DNA of 33,129 bases, taken from Candidatus Gastranaerophilales bacterium (lineage in GTDB: Bacteria > Cyanobacteriota > Vampirovibrionia > Gastranaerophilales > Gastranaerophilaceae). The position numbers and the translations under genes are program-made. Each line of letters starts with the position of its first letter. Position 1 is the stretch's first letter. The notes beneath the pieces were generated by a model, which saw nothing but the letters and a program-made list of their open reading frames with translations, had not been told where the DNA came from and searched no databases. The stretch is from the NCBI GenBank assembly GCA_944322755.1, contig CALUPY010000028.1, positions 1 through 33,129 of the forward strand, given 5' to 3'. This document shows positions 8,314-17,472 of this stretch, one piece after another.

Positions 8314-8814
8314 TTATTCTGCAGAAGTTTCTTCTGTTTCTTCAGCAATTTCTTCTTTTATAACTTCAGAAGCCGTAACATTGACAGGGAGTTCTGTTTT
8401 CACTTTTGAAGTCAGTTTAATGAGCATTGTGTAGCTGCCGAGTTTGTTAATAGCAGCATCGAGAGAAATATTTTTTCTGTCGATTTCAACGCCAAGTTTA
8501 GCATGAAGTTCTTCTGCCAATTTTTTAGTGGTGATTGTACCGAAAAGTTTTCCGCTTTCACCTGCTTTTGCAGAAAGTTCAATAGTTCCGAGTTCTTCAA
8601 TTTTCTTAGCCAGTTCAAGAGCTTCCTGATGGAGTTTTTCCTGTTTAGCTTTGATTCTCTGAATGTTTTGTTCTCTGTTTTGCAAAGCGCCTTTAGTGGC
8701 AACTTCTGCTAAATTCTGGGGGATTAAAAAGTTTCTTGCATAGCCGTCTTTAACGTTTACAACATCACCGGCTTCGCCCAAATTCTGGACATCTTTTCTT
8801 AAAATTACTTGCAT
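8314..8814 (-). CDS. rplI: Large ribosomal subunit protein bL9
   Basis: A 166-residue bL9. The N-terminal 23S-rRNA-binding domain is textbook: MQVILRKDVQNLGEAGDVVNVKDGYARNFLIP, with the GxxGxxVxVKxGYARNFLIP signature at residues about 13-32. A long connecting helix follows (about 41-76), then the C-terminal domain with GKLFGTITTKKLAEEL (about 87-102). The acidic tail (about 148-166, EEIAEETEETSAE) extends slightly beyond the usual 148-150 residues. AAGGAG is placed six bases before the ATG, a strong ribosome binding site that contrasts with leaderless neighbours. A terminator follows, so the gene appears to be monocistronic here, without rpsF/rpsR next to it. Confidence 0.97.
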   Translation of the reverse strand: MQVILRKDVQNLGEAGDVVNVKDGYARNFLIPQNLAEVATKGALQNREQNIQRIKAKQEKLHQEALELAKKIEELGTIELSAKAGESGKLFGTITTKKLAEELHAKLGVEIDRKNISLDAAINKLGSYTMLIKLTSKVKTELPVNVTASEVIKEEIAEETEETSAE

Positions 8815-8894
8815 ATTTTTCTCCTTGATTAATTGTCGTTTACTTCATCGTAATAAAAACATAAAAAAATGTCACCTGTTTTCAGCTATTAATG

Positions 8895-8909
8895 TATAAT
8901 TTTGTAATG
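8895..8909 (+). promoter_or_regulatory. -10 promoter element, leaderless U32 gene
   Basis: A perfect TATAAT (8895-8900) is followed by six bases and the ATG at 8907. This -10 overlaps the alternative upstream ATG at 8892, which makes that longer start unlikely. No Shine-Dalgarno is present. Confidence 0.5.
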
Positions 8910-10679
8910 AACAGTATTGAATTATTAGCTCCGGCGAAAAATAAAGAATGTGCATTTGCAGCCATAAATGCGGGTACAGACGCATTGTATATAGGTGCAG
9001 AATCATTTGGTGCAAGAAAAAAAGCAGGTAACTCTCTATCAGATTTGAAAGAAATAACAGATTATGCACATAAGTTTCTTGTGAAAGTTTATGTTACAGT
9101 AAACACGCTCATATATGACAATGAAATTTCTGCTGTTGAAAAACTTATCCGGGATTTGTATGACATCGGTGTAGATGCAATAATTTTTCAGGACTTTTCT
9201 ATACTGAACATGAATCTGCCTCCGATTGCTCTTCATGCAAGCACACAGTGCAATAATGATTCTTTAGAAAAAATTCAATTTCTTAAAGACTGCAATATTC
9301 AGAGAGTCGTCCTCCCAAGAGAATTTTCAATTGAAGAAATAAAAAATGTGACCAAAAACATCGATATAGAAACAGAGGTTTTTGTTCATGGTGCACTTTG
9401 TGTCTGCTACAGCGGTCAATGTTATTTTAGCAATTACATAGGAGGAAGAAGTGCAAACAGAGGAGAATGTGCACAGCCATGCCGTAAAAAGTATTCTCTG
9501 ATTGATGGGACAGGCAAAGAAATCTTAAAACCGCAGTATTTATTATCAATGAAGGACAACAATCTCTCTTGCCATCTAAAAGAACTGCTCGATGCCGGAG
9601 TTACCTCTTTAAAAATCGAAGGCAGATTAAAAGACGCGGATTATGTAAAAAATGTTGTTTCTTTTTACAGGCAGGAACTTGATAAAATATCAAAACGAAC
9701 TTCCTTAGGCATCACAAAAACAGACTTTTCACCCGACATAAACAAAACTTTTAACAGAGGATATACAAATTTTTATTTTGATGGAAAAAGAAAAGTTTTT
9801 ATTAACCCGCAGACTCCTAAATTCACAGGAGAATATGCAGGGCAAATTATTGAAATAAAAGGAAACAGAGTCAAAATAGACCCCAAAATCAGCATCGTTG
9901 CAGGTGATAGGATTTCATATTTCGACCGGCGAGGAGAACTGACCGGCACAACAGTAATGCTTGCGGATAAAAACCTTCTTACACTCAGAGATATAAATGA
10001 TTTGCAAACAGGCGTAAAAATATACAGAAATTTTGACGCTGAGTTCAATAAAAAACTGGAAAAATCAGAATTTATCAGAAAAATTCCTGTGCATATTGAA
10101 ATAACAGGCAAAAATATAAAATTTGCCACTTACAATAATATTTATGCCGAATATAAATTTACAAGTACGCAAAAGGCGAAAAACATAGAAAAGGCTGTTC
10201 AAACATTTGAAAAACAAATTTCAAAACTGGGAGACAGCGAGTTTTTTGCCAAAAACATTAAAATTAGCAAAGATTTTGACCTGTTTTTGCCTGTTTCTGA
10301 AATTAATGAAATAAGAAGAAATCTTGTTGCAAATCTGCAAAAAATTTGTGCAGAGAATTATGAATACCAGCGGCGAAACACAACATTTACAATACCGGAA
10401 TATCCATACAAAGAGCTGGATTATACATTCAATGTGTCAAATAAATCAGCCAAGGAATTCTTTGAAAAAGCTGGATGTAATGTTAATGAATACGCACCTG
10501 AATGTACACAAAAAGAACATATCACTTTAATGAAAACAAAACACTGTTTGAGAGACTTTGCAGGCATGTGTCTAAAAAAATATCCGGATAAAAAACAGCT
10601 TTATCTTGTCGATGAATTAGGAAAAAAATATAAACTGGAGTTTGACTGCAAGAATTGTGTTATGAAAATTTATGTATAA
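8907..10679 (+). CDS. Peptidase U32 family protein, RlhA/YdcP-like
   Basis: A 590-residue U32-family protein. It opens with IELLAPAKNKECAFAAINAGTD, the standard TIM-barrel start, followed by the U32 signature at about residues 159-192 (EVFVHGALC...GQC...NRGECAQPC), in which C165, C172, C188 and C192 match the cysteines that bind an iron-sulfur cluster in this family. A second module extends to residue 590, which fits the long YdcP/RlhA type (E. coli RlhA about 650) rather than the 330-450 residue TrhP type. RlhA hydroxylates C2501 of 23S rRNA using prephenate-derived hydroxyl chemistry; whether this protein targets 23S rRNA or tRNA cannot be read from sequence. I choose the ATG at 8907 because it starts the conserved barrel and because a TATAAT ends six bases earlier. 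Confidence 0.85.
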   Translation: MNSIELLAPAKNKECAFAAINAGTDALYIGAESFGARKKAGNSLSDLKEITDYAHKFLVKVYVTVNTLIYDNEISAVEKLIRDLYDIGVDAIIFQDFSILNMNLPPIALHASTQCNNDSLEKIQFLKDCNIQRVVLPREFSIEEIKNVTKNIDIETEVFVHGALCVCYSGQCYFSNYIGGRSANRGECAQPCRKKYSLIDGTGKEILKPQYLLSMKDNNLSCHLKELLDAGVTSLKIEGRLKDADYVKNVVSFYRQELDKISKRTSLGITKTDFSPDINKTFNRGYTNFYFDGKRKVFINPQTPKFTGEYAGQIIEIKGNRVKIDPKISIVAGDRISYFDRRGELTGTTVMLADKNLLTLRDINDLQTGVKIYRNFDAEFNKKLEKSEFIRKIPVHIEITGKNIKFATYNNIYAEYKFTSTQKAKNIEKAVQTFEKQISKLGDSEFFAKNIKISKDFDLFLPVSEINEIRRNLVANLQKICAENYEYQRRNTTFTIPEYPYKELDYTFNVSNKSAKEFFEKAGCNVNEYAPECTQKEHITLMKTKHCLRDFAGMCLKKYPDKKQLYLVDELGKKYKLEFDCKNCVMKIYV

Positions 10680-10715
10680 AAAAACAGATAAGTATCGCAG
10701 TAAATTCAAGAATAT

Positions 10716-10751
10716 ATAAAAAGAAAAATGCCCGCGGCAACACCCGCGAGC
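10716..10751 (-). terminator. Rho-independent terminator of the tandem-repeat membrane protein gene
   Basis: On the minus strand GCTCGCGG-GTGTTG-CCGCGGGC gives an eight-pair GC-rich stem (10730-10751, one G-T pair) followed by ATTTTTCTTTTTATA. It lies 65 bp after the stop of the gene at 10816. On the plus strand the hairpin has no T-tract, so it mainly serves the minus strand. Confidence 0.85.
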
Positions 10752-10815
10752 GTATAGTTCGGTTAAGTTAATAGGTTATATGTTATTTACTTGATTTTAA
10801 ACTTTCACTTTGCAA

Positions 10816-12186
10816 TTACGGCATTTCATATACTTTGCCGGAAGACGGCAGTTCAGATGCTGCAGCCTGTTTGTCCAGTGCTGCTTGCATTTTTGATGAA
10901 TACTGCGGCAGTGCAGCGGCAGGCTGTTCTGGCTGAGGAAGAGCCTTTCTGTATACCGGTCTGTTATCAATATACGGATGTAAATATCGTTCCGGAATTG
11001 AACCTTCTTTTACAAACGATGACGGATTATTTCCTGTTATAACTTTGTCTATTGACGGAAGAGTAACACCGTTATATGGCGTTGTATACACCTGTCCTGA
11101 GGACGGCAGGTTCATTGCTGCTGCCTGTTTGTCCAAGGCTGCCTGCATTCTCTGGCTGTATTGGGGAAGTGCCGGCTGGCTATACGGCGTTGTATATACC
11201 AGTCCAGAAGACGGTAAATTCATTGCTGCTGCTTGTTTGTGCAGGGCTGCCTGCATTCTCTGACTGTATTGGGGAAGTGCCGGCTGGCTATACGGCGTTG
11301 TATATACCTGTCCCGAGGATGGCAGGTTCATTGCTGCTGCTTGTTTGTCCAGGGCTGCCTGCATTCTCTGACTGTATTGGGGAAGTGCCGGCTGGCTATA
11401 TGGCGTTGTATACACCTGTCCCGAGGATGGCAGGTTCATTGCTGCTGCTTGTTTGTTTAGTGCATATTGCCATCTTGCACTTTGTGTATGAGGAGGAAGA
11501 GCAAGCGAGGGAGCGGCTGACGGTGCTGAGGCCGGTGCTTGCGGAGCTGCTCCTGTTGTTGTACCTGTTTGGAAATTTGTACTTGCACCCTGTGCAACAC
11601 CGGACGTCGGATTTTGTCCTGCTCCGGTTGGAGCGCTGCCTGCCGGATTTATTCCTGAAGAAGGATTTGCACCTGTGGCAGGGTTTTGTCCGGTCGTCGG
11701 ATTAGTAGCGGTGCGGGTACCTGTAGTCCCTTGAGTATTAAAATTCGTTGCATTGCGCGTACCTCCGCCCGGATTTACATGAGAGGAAGCCGGGTTCACC
11801 CTGGGTGCAGTTTTTGGCAGCTTGCCTTTTCTCAATGCTGCAAGCAGAGCCAGTGCACTCACACCGGTTGCAATAGCGCCGAGTATTGTGCCGGTATTGT
11901 CTTCTTTTATATGAGGAGCAATCGGTCTTGCATAATAATCATTGTTGTCCTTGTCATGTTTCAACAATGCTTCCTGTGTCATTTGATTTGCTAAAGGGTC
12001 GTAAAATCCTGAGTAGAAATTATTTGAAATATTTGTATTCATACCCGGATAACCTGCGCCGTAAGCTCCGGCTGCGCCATTCAGACCTGCACCCGGATTA
12101 AGATACGAATAGTTTGATTGCACAATACCCATAGGCGAATACAAACTTTGGAAACTTGTACCATAATTGTCATAACCTAATGTCAT
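10816..12186 (-). CDS. Membrane protein with 36-residue tandem repeats
   Basis: A 456-residue protein of unknown function. Residues 1-98 are rich in Gly, Tyr and Asn with no signal peptide; residues about 99-118 (GTILGAIATGVSALALLAAL) form a single membrane segment, followed by basic RKGKLPK, suggesting the C-terminus may face the cytoplasm, though topology is uncertain. A Pro/Gly/Thr/Asn-rich linker (about 126-233, many NPxxG units) leads to a repeat block: three complete 36-residue units (236-271, 272-307, 308-343), a partial unit (344-371) and a further diverged copy at the C-terminus (430-456), each with the core KQAAAxxLPSSGxVY. GGAG stands nine bases before the ATG. It is divergent from pgi and ends at a strong terminator. 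A structural or scaffolding protein is plausible; no enzyme motif is seen. Confidence 0.72.
   Translation of the reverse strand: MTLGYDNYGTSFQSLYSPMGIVQSNYSYLNPGAGLNGAAGAYGAGYPGMNTNISNNFYSGFYDPLANQMTQEALLKHDKDNNDYYARPIAPHIKEDNTGTILGAIATGVSALALLAALRKGKLPKTAPRVNPASSHVNPGGGTRNATNFNTQGTTGTRTATNPTTGQNPATGANPSSGINPAGSAPTGAGQNPTSGVAQGASTNFQTGTTTGAAPQAPASAPSAAPSLALPPHTQSARWQYALNKQAAAMNLPSSGQVYTTPYSQPALPQYSQRMQAALDKQAAAMNLPSSGQVYTTPYSQPALPQYSQRMQAALHKQAAAMNLPSSGLVYTTPYSQPALPQYSQRMQAALDKQAAAMNLPSSGQVYTTPYNGVTLPSIDKVITGNNPSSFVKEGSIPERYLHPYIDNRPVYRKALPQPEQPAAALPQYSSKMQAALDKQAAASELPSSGKVYEMP
11074..11481. repeat. Tandem 108-bp repeats, 3.8 copies
   Basis: Near-identical 108-bp units run head to tail inside the membrane-protein gene; each encodes 36 residues. 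Units 2 to 4 differ in only a few codons (for example LDKQ versus LHKQ, SGQV versus SGLV), which points to recent duplication or gene conversion. A diverged partial copy lies at 10819-10899. The repeats also create long antisense open frames, which are artefacts. Confidence 0.92.
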
Positions 12187-12404
12187 AACCGTAACTCCAA
12201 ACTAACTTTAAACTACCATATCTTAATAAAAACATTTACATGTATTAAATTGCGCAAGTTTAAGAAGTTGTAACAAAATATTAAGTGTAAAATAATTTCA
12301 AATTCGTGTGAAATCAAGGTTTATCACAAGACGTAACAAATCCGGATATGAATTTACAATTAGATACTATATTTTTTGGTGTCAGCAAGTACAATTAAAA
12401 AAGG

Positions 12405-12439
12405 TATACTTTGTATATATAAATTTAGAGGAGAAAAGC
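12405..12439 (+). promoter_or_regulatory. pgi promoter and ribosome binding site
   Basis: TATACT (12405-12410) is a good -10. Transcription would start near 12417, giving a leader of about 23 nt with GAGGAG (12429-12434) six bases before the ATG at 12440. No strong -35 is seen. This is the leadered promoter type of the window. Confidence 0.5.
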
Positions 12440-13828
12440 ATGCTAGAATTTGACTACAGGAATGTAACAACGGAGGTTATTGGCGAAGAAAACGGTCTCC
12501 ACATTGAGGAGGAATTTCAGAAGTACAATGACACTGTTGCAAAAATCATTGCTGATTTAAATTCTAGAAAAGACAAACCCGGTCAATGGCTCCAATGGAT
12601 GAATCTCGGATATAATGAAGAAACAGTCTGGCTTGTAAAAGAATATGCCGCAATGGTTCAGGGCAGATTTGACAATGTTCTAGTGCTCGGTATAGGCGGC
12701 TCTGCGCTGGGAGGTATGGCTGTTTGTGAAGCGCTTCTGAAACCTTACTGGAATGTACTAACACCCGAACAGCGAAACAATTTTCCGCGCATATTTTTCC
12801 TCGACAATATCGATCCCGATCAAATTAACGGACTGCTTGATATTCTGGATTTAAAGAAAACCCTTGTGAATGTAATCACAAAATCCGGTTCCACTGCAGA
12901 AACAATGTCACAGTTTATGATTGTAAAAAGCAGACTCGAAGCAGAACTCGGAGAAGAATACAGAAAAAATATTGTCGCAACAACAGATAAAAATATAGGA
13001 ATACTCAGACAGATTTCTAACGAAGAGGGGTATAAAACATTTGTTATTCCTGACGACGTAGGCGGACGTTTTTCGGTCTTTTCAGCAGTCGGACTTTTGC
13101 CTTTTGCACTTGTCGGCATAGAAATTGAAGATATTATGCAGGGCATAAAAGATATAGATTTAGCCCTGAAAAATACAGATATACATCACAATATAGCGGC
13201 ACAAAATGCACTAATTCATTATCTGATGGATACACAAAAGCACAAAAACCTGTCTGTCATGATGCCTTATTCCAGCAGACTAAAATACGTATCAGACTGG
13301 TATGTACAGCTTTGGGCAGAAAGTCTCGGTAAAAATAGAGACAATAACGGAAATAATGTAAATATAGGCCCGACTCCGATAAAAGCCCTGGGAGCAACAG
13401 ACCAGCATTCACAGATTCAGCTTTATAATGAAGGGCCTAATGATAAAATTATCAATTTTATAAGAGTTAAAGAATTTGATACGACGCTTGATATACCAAA
13501 GATTTTTGAGTTTACGGGCATTGGCTATCTCGGAGGAAAAAGCATCAATGAACTGATAAACGCGGAAGCTGACGCAACAAAAGTTGCGCTTATCGATTAT
13601 CAGAGACCTAATGTTACTATCACACTGCCCAGCATAAACGGCTACTATATGGGACAGCTTTTGTATATGCTTGAAATACAAACTGCAATCATAGGCGAGC
13701 TATACAATATAAATACATTTAACCAGCCCGGTGTGGAACAGGCTAAAAATTACACCTACGCTCTAATGGGGAGAGCGGGATATGAAGAATCCGCAGCTGT
13801 TTTGAAGGAAAAAATGGCGGTTGTTTAG
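12440..13828 (+). CDS. pgi: Glucose-6-phosphate isomerase
   Basis: A 462-residue phosphoglucose isomerase, converting glucose 6-phosphate and fructose 6-phosphate in glycolysis and gluconeogenesis. Sugar-phosphate site motifs are GIGGSALGG (84-92) and KSGSTAET (148-155); the PGI signature VGGRFSVFSAVGLLP follows at about 208-222, then QLWAESLGKN (about 293-302), GATDQHSQ with the catalytic His (about 318-325) and FNQPGVEQAK near the C-terminus. The length fits the short bacterial type (about 450, as in Bacillus), not the 550-residue proteobacterial one. The open frame extends upstream to 12308, but GAGGAG six bases before the ATG at 12440 and the start of homology both fix this start. Confidence 0.96.
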   Translation: MLEFDYRNVTTEVIGEENGLHIEEEFQKYNDTVAKIIADLNSRKDKPGQWLQWMNLGYNEETVWLVKEYAAMVQGRFDNVLVLGIGGSALGGMAVCEALLKPYWNVLTPEQRNNFPRIFFLDNIDPDQINGLLDILDLKKTLVNVITKSGSTAETMSQFMIVKSRLEAELGEEYRKNIVATTDKNIGILRQISNEEGYKTFVIPDDVGGRFSVFSAVGLLPFALVGIEIEDIMQGIKDIDLALKNTDIHHNIAAQNALIHYLMDTQKHKNLSVMMPYSSRLKYVSDWYVQLWAESLGKNRDNNGNNVNIGPTPIKALGATDQHSQIQLYNEGPNDKIINFIRVKEFDTTLDIPKIFEFTGIGYLGGKSINELINAEADATKVALIDYQRPNVTITLPSINGYYMGQLLYMLEIQTAIIGELYNINTFNQPGVEQAKNYTYALMGRAGYEESAAVLKEKMAVV

Positions 13829-13889
13829 TTCTGTATTCAAAGACGGGACGTAACATTAATTTACATACTACTACATGTACAGACATGTT

Positions 13890-13898
13890 TGTTAAAAT
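13890..13898 (+). promoter_or_regulatory. Extended -10 upstream of coiled-coil gene
   Basis: TGT-TAAAAT is an extended -10 element; transcription would begin near 13905 and give a leader of about 30 nt before the ATG at 13936, with a weak GAGAG ribosome binding site. Confidence 0.4.
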
Positions 13899-13935
13899 AG
13901 AAGTTGGAGAATTTTAATTAGAGAGCAATCTTTTG

Positions 13936-16900
13936 ATGACAGATTTAAATTACTTTGAAATTATAAAAAATAAACTCGACGCACTGGTCGACAAAATAGT
14001 CCAGAAAGAAAATTCTGATGAGAGTTTTCGTATTACTTATGCCCAAATTCTTGAAAAAATCAATACAAAAATGGATGTTTTCTCCAGCCGCAGCGTTGAT
14101 GAAGCTCTTGAAAACCTGAATTATGAAGTTAAAAATTTAATAAATGAAAAAAATGATGTTGTCATATCCAGGTTCGATGCAGTTAAGGGTGAATTTGAAC
14201 ATCTGAACACTGTTCTTTCTAATACAATTAAATCAGAAGAAATAGCAGAAGCTTTTCAAAATGTACACAAACAGCTGCAGGTCTTCTCAGAGGAACAAGA
14301 AAACCAGCACTCTGCAATAGGTGCAATGATTTCACATATTGAAAACATAGGCACAGTAGAACAGACTAATGCTATTCTCGACAGAAAATTCGATGTAATT
14401 AAAGCCCAAAATACAGACCTGCACGAAACCCTCACGGAACAAATAGCTTTTTCTGCAGAAAGAAACAAAGAACTCCTCTCAAAAATCGCAGAGATTTATG
14501 AACAATCCAACGAATTTGATGCAAAATTTATTGATCTTATATCAAATGTAGAAAGAGAATTAAACAGCATAACCGAACTAGGCACAACACTTGCCAACAA
14601 AGAAGATTTCACAACAATCTCTGAGAAGGTCGAAGACATAGCCGCCGAGCTTTCTAATACATCAGAGGTCGTAAGCTGCTTCGGTAACAATTTGACAAAA
14701 CTGATTGAATCAATTGATACACAGTTCAATGTTGAAAAATTCGATAATATAAATAACAATATTTCCCAGATATTTTTGAATATTACTTTTCTCTCTGAAG
14801 CAATAAAAGCCCTTGAGCCGGAACTGTTAACTGAGAGAATAAAAGATAAAACAAAAATTGAACTCGAAAAAACAAGAGACGATATTGTAAAAATTTTAGA
14901 AGAAAAAATCTCTGAAAAACTGAGTATTGATGAACTAAAAGAAATAAAAAGCTACAGCGAAAAACTCTTCTATCAGGGTACAGAAGTTCTTAAAGAAGAA
15001 ATCTGGAACATCAAAGACAGTCTTGTAAATAAAGAGACTTTTAACACAAAAGTAGACAACGCAAAAGACGAAATTATTGATGCAATTTCAGAAGAAAGTG
15101 TTGCATCTGCTGGTGAAAGAAATAAAATATCTGAAAATATCACAGCAGCAAAAGACGAGATTATCGATGCAATTTCGGCTGAGAGCGTTGCTTCCTCAGG
15201 TTCAAGAACCAAAATATCCGAACAAATATTTGAAAATATCTCAGGCGCAAAAGATGAAATAATTGACGCAATTTCCGCAGAAAGCGTTGCATCTGCCGGT
15301 CAAAGAACCAATATATCTGAAAATATTACCGGTATAAAAAATGAAATTATTGATGTAATTTCAGAAGAAAGTGTTACAGCTGCTGACGAAAGAAAACAAA
15401 TATCCCAAAATCTTTTAAAAATTAAAAACGAAATTGTGGATATTATCTCAAAAGATACAGAAATATCATCGCTAAAAACCGGTATAACAGAAATTCTTTC
15501 AGCAGAAAAAGAAGCCAGTACAAACAGATTTGCAACAATTGAAGCAGCACTGAACGGTCTTAAGGAAAAGGCTGACAGCAATGCCAGTTCAATAAAAAAT
15601 GCACTGTCCAGGGATAATGAAATTATTACAGCTAACCTGAAAGCACTTGAAGAAAAAATTGCACAGAGCAAAAATGAGATTTCTGACATATTTTTCTCTG
15701 ACGGAGTCCGCACAAATACACAGATTCAGGCAATCGCAGAAACAATAGAAAGTCTAAAATCAGAACTTATCAACGTAAAACTCTCTTCCCAAACCGGAGA
15801 GAACGGACAAACGCCTGATAAGATCAAAGAAATTGTGAATGAATCACTTGATTCAATTCAGAAGAAATTCGTGTCACAAATCATTCAAATTGCAGACAAT
15901 ATCTCCTTTGCTGATGAAGCGGAAGATCTTCATGCGCATTTAGACGAACAGTTTGACGAATTTAAAGAAAAAATCACAAAAGACATATCAGACATAAAAG
16001 AAGAACTTTTATCCTCTAATGAAACATCGGATACAAATGACAGAATCGTTGAACTTCTTGAAACAATAAATTACAGCCTTAACCAGCCGCAAGAAGACGA
16101 AACTCTTACGAATCTTGTTAGAGAAATACATATTCTTACAACAGGCACGGCAGAAGGAGAAAAAGAGAATTACGCATATACAATGCCGGATATTGAATCA
16201 GATTTGTCTAAAATCAGACTTGATTTGAGCAATATCAGCAAAACACTCTCCTCATCAGAACTTTTGGATGGAGATGACATATATTCAAACCTGTCCGAAC
16301 TGAAAAAATCTGTTGAAAAAATTGAGAATAATCCCATAAATACCGAGATAACAGAAGTTAAAAACCTTTTCGACACATTGAATGAAGACATTTCAAGCAT
16401 AAGCAAAAGGACAAACAAACTCATAATCTCCTCTGATGAAGTCAACAAAACGCTCCAGGATCATATAAATGAATTCACAAAAATAGTCGGAGATTTTGAA
16501 AGAAATACGAAAAAATTCCAGGAATCAAACTATGTAATCAACTTGTCAAACAAAATTGACTACCTGACAAAACTCTGCGGCTCTATACTCAGTACTGACA
16601 AAGTTCTGAATGAAGCATTTATGTATATGGCAGAGTGGATTGACAACGCAAGTGATTCATTTAACCAGATGAAAACCGACTTAAGTGTAATAAATGACAC
16701 AATAGTAAAATCTGAAGCGACGGAGGATATTCTCTCCAACATAGACAGACTGGCTGCAAAAATCGAAAAACAGCAGAAAAATATTCTTGCTGTAGAAGAC
16801 AAAATTGAAGAAGTAGCTGCAAAAAGAACTGAAAATCCTGAAACAAAAGCTATGATAGAGTTCATTGCTTCCCAGATAAATGCGGTCAATGAAAAACTCA

Positions 16901-17010
16901 GCGACAATGACAAAATTACCCAAAAACTTGAAAGCATGGAAAAACAAATAAAGAAAATTGAAAAAAATGTCAACATGCTCGCTGCTTATGTTGAAGAAGA
17001 CGATGCCTAG
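13936..17010 (+). CDS. Giant coiled-coil protein with 29-residue repeats
   Basis: A 1024-residue, acidic, almost wholly alpha-helical protein, rich in Glu, Lys, Ile, Asn and Ser, with heptad-like spacing along nearly its full length. There is no signal peptide, membrane segment, Walker motif or globular domain. Residues about 376-512 are a run of related units beginning AKDEIIDAIS or IKNEIIDVIS; four units are 29 residues apart and one is 33, and each carries ESVASAGxRxxIS. No proline or tryptophan breaks most of the helices. The start is the ATG at 13936 (a TTG one codon earlier is less likely). Such proteins are usually cytoskeletal, polar-scaffold or chromosome-associated; I cannot assign a function. 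It has its own promoter and ends 4 bp into the convergent gene at 17007. Confidence 0.8.
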   Translation: MTDLNYFEIIKNKLDALVDKIVQKENSDESFRITYAQILEKINTKMDVFSSRSVDEALENLNYEVKNLINEKNDVVISRFDAVKGEFEHLNTVLSNTIKSEEIAEAFQNVHKQLQVFSEEQENQHSAIGAMISHIENIGTVEQTNAILDRKFDVIKAQNTDLHETLTEQIAFSAERNKELLSKIAEIYEQSNEFDAKFIDLISNVERELNSITELGTTLANKEDFTTISEKVEDIAAELSNTSEVVSCFGNNLTKLIESIDTQFNVEKFDNINNNISQIFLNITFLSEAIKALEPELLTERIKDKTKIELEKTRDDIVKILEEKISEKLSIDELKEIKSYSEKLFYQGTEVLKEEIWNIKDSLVNKETFNTKVDNAKDEIIDAISEESVASAGERNKISENITAAKDEIIDAISAESVASSGSRTKISEQIFENISGAKDEIIDAISAESVASAGQRTNISENITGIKNEIIDVISEESVTAADERKQISQNLLKIKNEIVDIISKDTEISSLKTGITEILSAEKEASTNRFATIEAALNGLKEKADSNASSIKNALSRDNEIITANLKALEEKIAQSKNEISDIFFSDGVRTNTQIQAIAETIESLKSELINVKLSSQTGENGQTPDKIKEIVNESLDSIQKKFVSQIIQIADNISFADEAEDLHAHLDEQFDEFKEKITKDISDIKEELLSSNETSDTNDRIVELLETINYSLNQPQEDETLTNLVREIHILTTGTAEGEKENYAYTMPDIESDLSKIRLDLSNISKTLSSSELLDGDDIYSNLSELKKSVEKIENNPINTEITEVKNLFDTLNEDISSISKRTNKLIISSDEVNKTLQDHINEFTKIVGDFERNTKKFQESNYVINLSNKIDYLTKLCGSILSTDKVLNEAFMYMAEWIDNASDSFNQMKTDLSVINDTIVKSEATEDILSNIDRLAAKIEKQQKNILAVEDKIEEVAAKRTENPETKAMIEFIASQINAVNEKLSDNDKITQKLESMEKQIKKIEKNVNMLAAYVEEDDA
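15061..15471 (+). repeat. Internal 87-bp repeats in the coiled-coil gene
   Basis: Five diverged units start at 15061, 15148, 15247, 15334 and 15421; spacings are 87, 99, 87 and 87 bp, so the second unit carries a 12-bp insertion in frame. Unit consensus at protein level begins AKDEIIDAISxESVASAG. DNA copies differ at many third positions, so the duplication is old and has been kept under selection for the protein. Confidence 0.85.
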
Positions 17011-17210
17011 TTGTTGCTAAGTACAAGTTTCAATGTTGAAAGGTTTTTGTATCCAAAAACTCTGTGCTGGATGTTCTGCTTTGCATTTATATTAAAAATT
17101 CTGACTATACGTTCAATTTCTTCACGATTTTTTCTTGAAGACAAATCATAAACGTTTTTAATAGGATCGGATACAACACCCATAATAGTATTTAATTCTT
17201 GTTCTTTCAT
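17007..17210 (-). CDS. Small hypothetical protein
   Basis: A 67-residue basic protein that I do not recognise, predicted mostly helical (MKEQELNTIMGVVSDPIKNVYDLSSRKNREEIERIV...), without signal peptide or cysteines. Support for it being real: AGAGGA lies seven bases before the ATG, and TATTAT (about 13 bases before the ATG on the minus strand) can serve as a -10. Its stop overlaps the convergent coiled-coil gene by 4 bp. Could be a small regulator. Confidence 0.6.
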   Translation of the reverse strand: MKEQELNTIMGVVSDPIKNVYDLSSRKNREEIERIVRIFNINAKQNIQHRVFGYKNLSTLKLVLSNN

Positions 17211-17409
17211 TTCGCATTCCTCTATAATACTTTTATACTTCTATAAAGTAATTTTTTCTCCGGAAATTGCCAAAATAAAAAAAGAATATGAACTTTTGTA
17301 AACAAAAAACTTTATATGCACGTATGACTAAATATACAGCTTTATTCTGGATTCGATATATTTGTTCTGATATATTTCTATGTTCAAATAGTATATATAA
17401 ATCAAATGG

Positions 17410-17440
17410 TTGAACTAAAATAAGGATATTCGTATATAAT
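17410..17440 (+). promoter_or_regulatory. Promoter of the small gene at 17473
   Basis: TTGAAC (17410-17415) and TATAAT (17435-17440) are separated by 19 bp. The +1 would fall near 17447. The leader then carries AAAGGAGA before a TTG start. A 12-codon frame starts with ATG exactly at 17447 but is more likely chance. Confidence 0.5.
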
Positions 17441-17472
17441 AAAGGTATGTGGTGCACAAAAGGAGAGATTCA

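Noticed and set aside
8892-8906. Longer start for the U32 protein
   Set aside because: A TATAAT overlaps it, and family homology begins at the ATG at 8907.
11076-11705. 209-residue plus-strand frame across the tandem repeats
   Set aside because: Antisense to the repeat protein; its length is a by-product of a repeat length divisible by three.
12308-12439. Longer N-terminus of pgi
   Set aside because: The extension is not part of the isomerase family, the pgi -10 lies inside it, and GAGGAG marks the ATG at 12440.
15061-15471. CRISPR array
   Set aside because: The repeats are 87-99 bp, in frame and coding, without short spacers.
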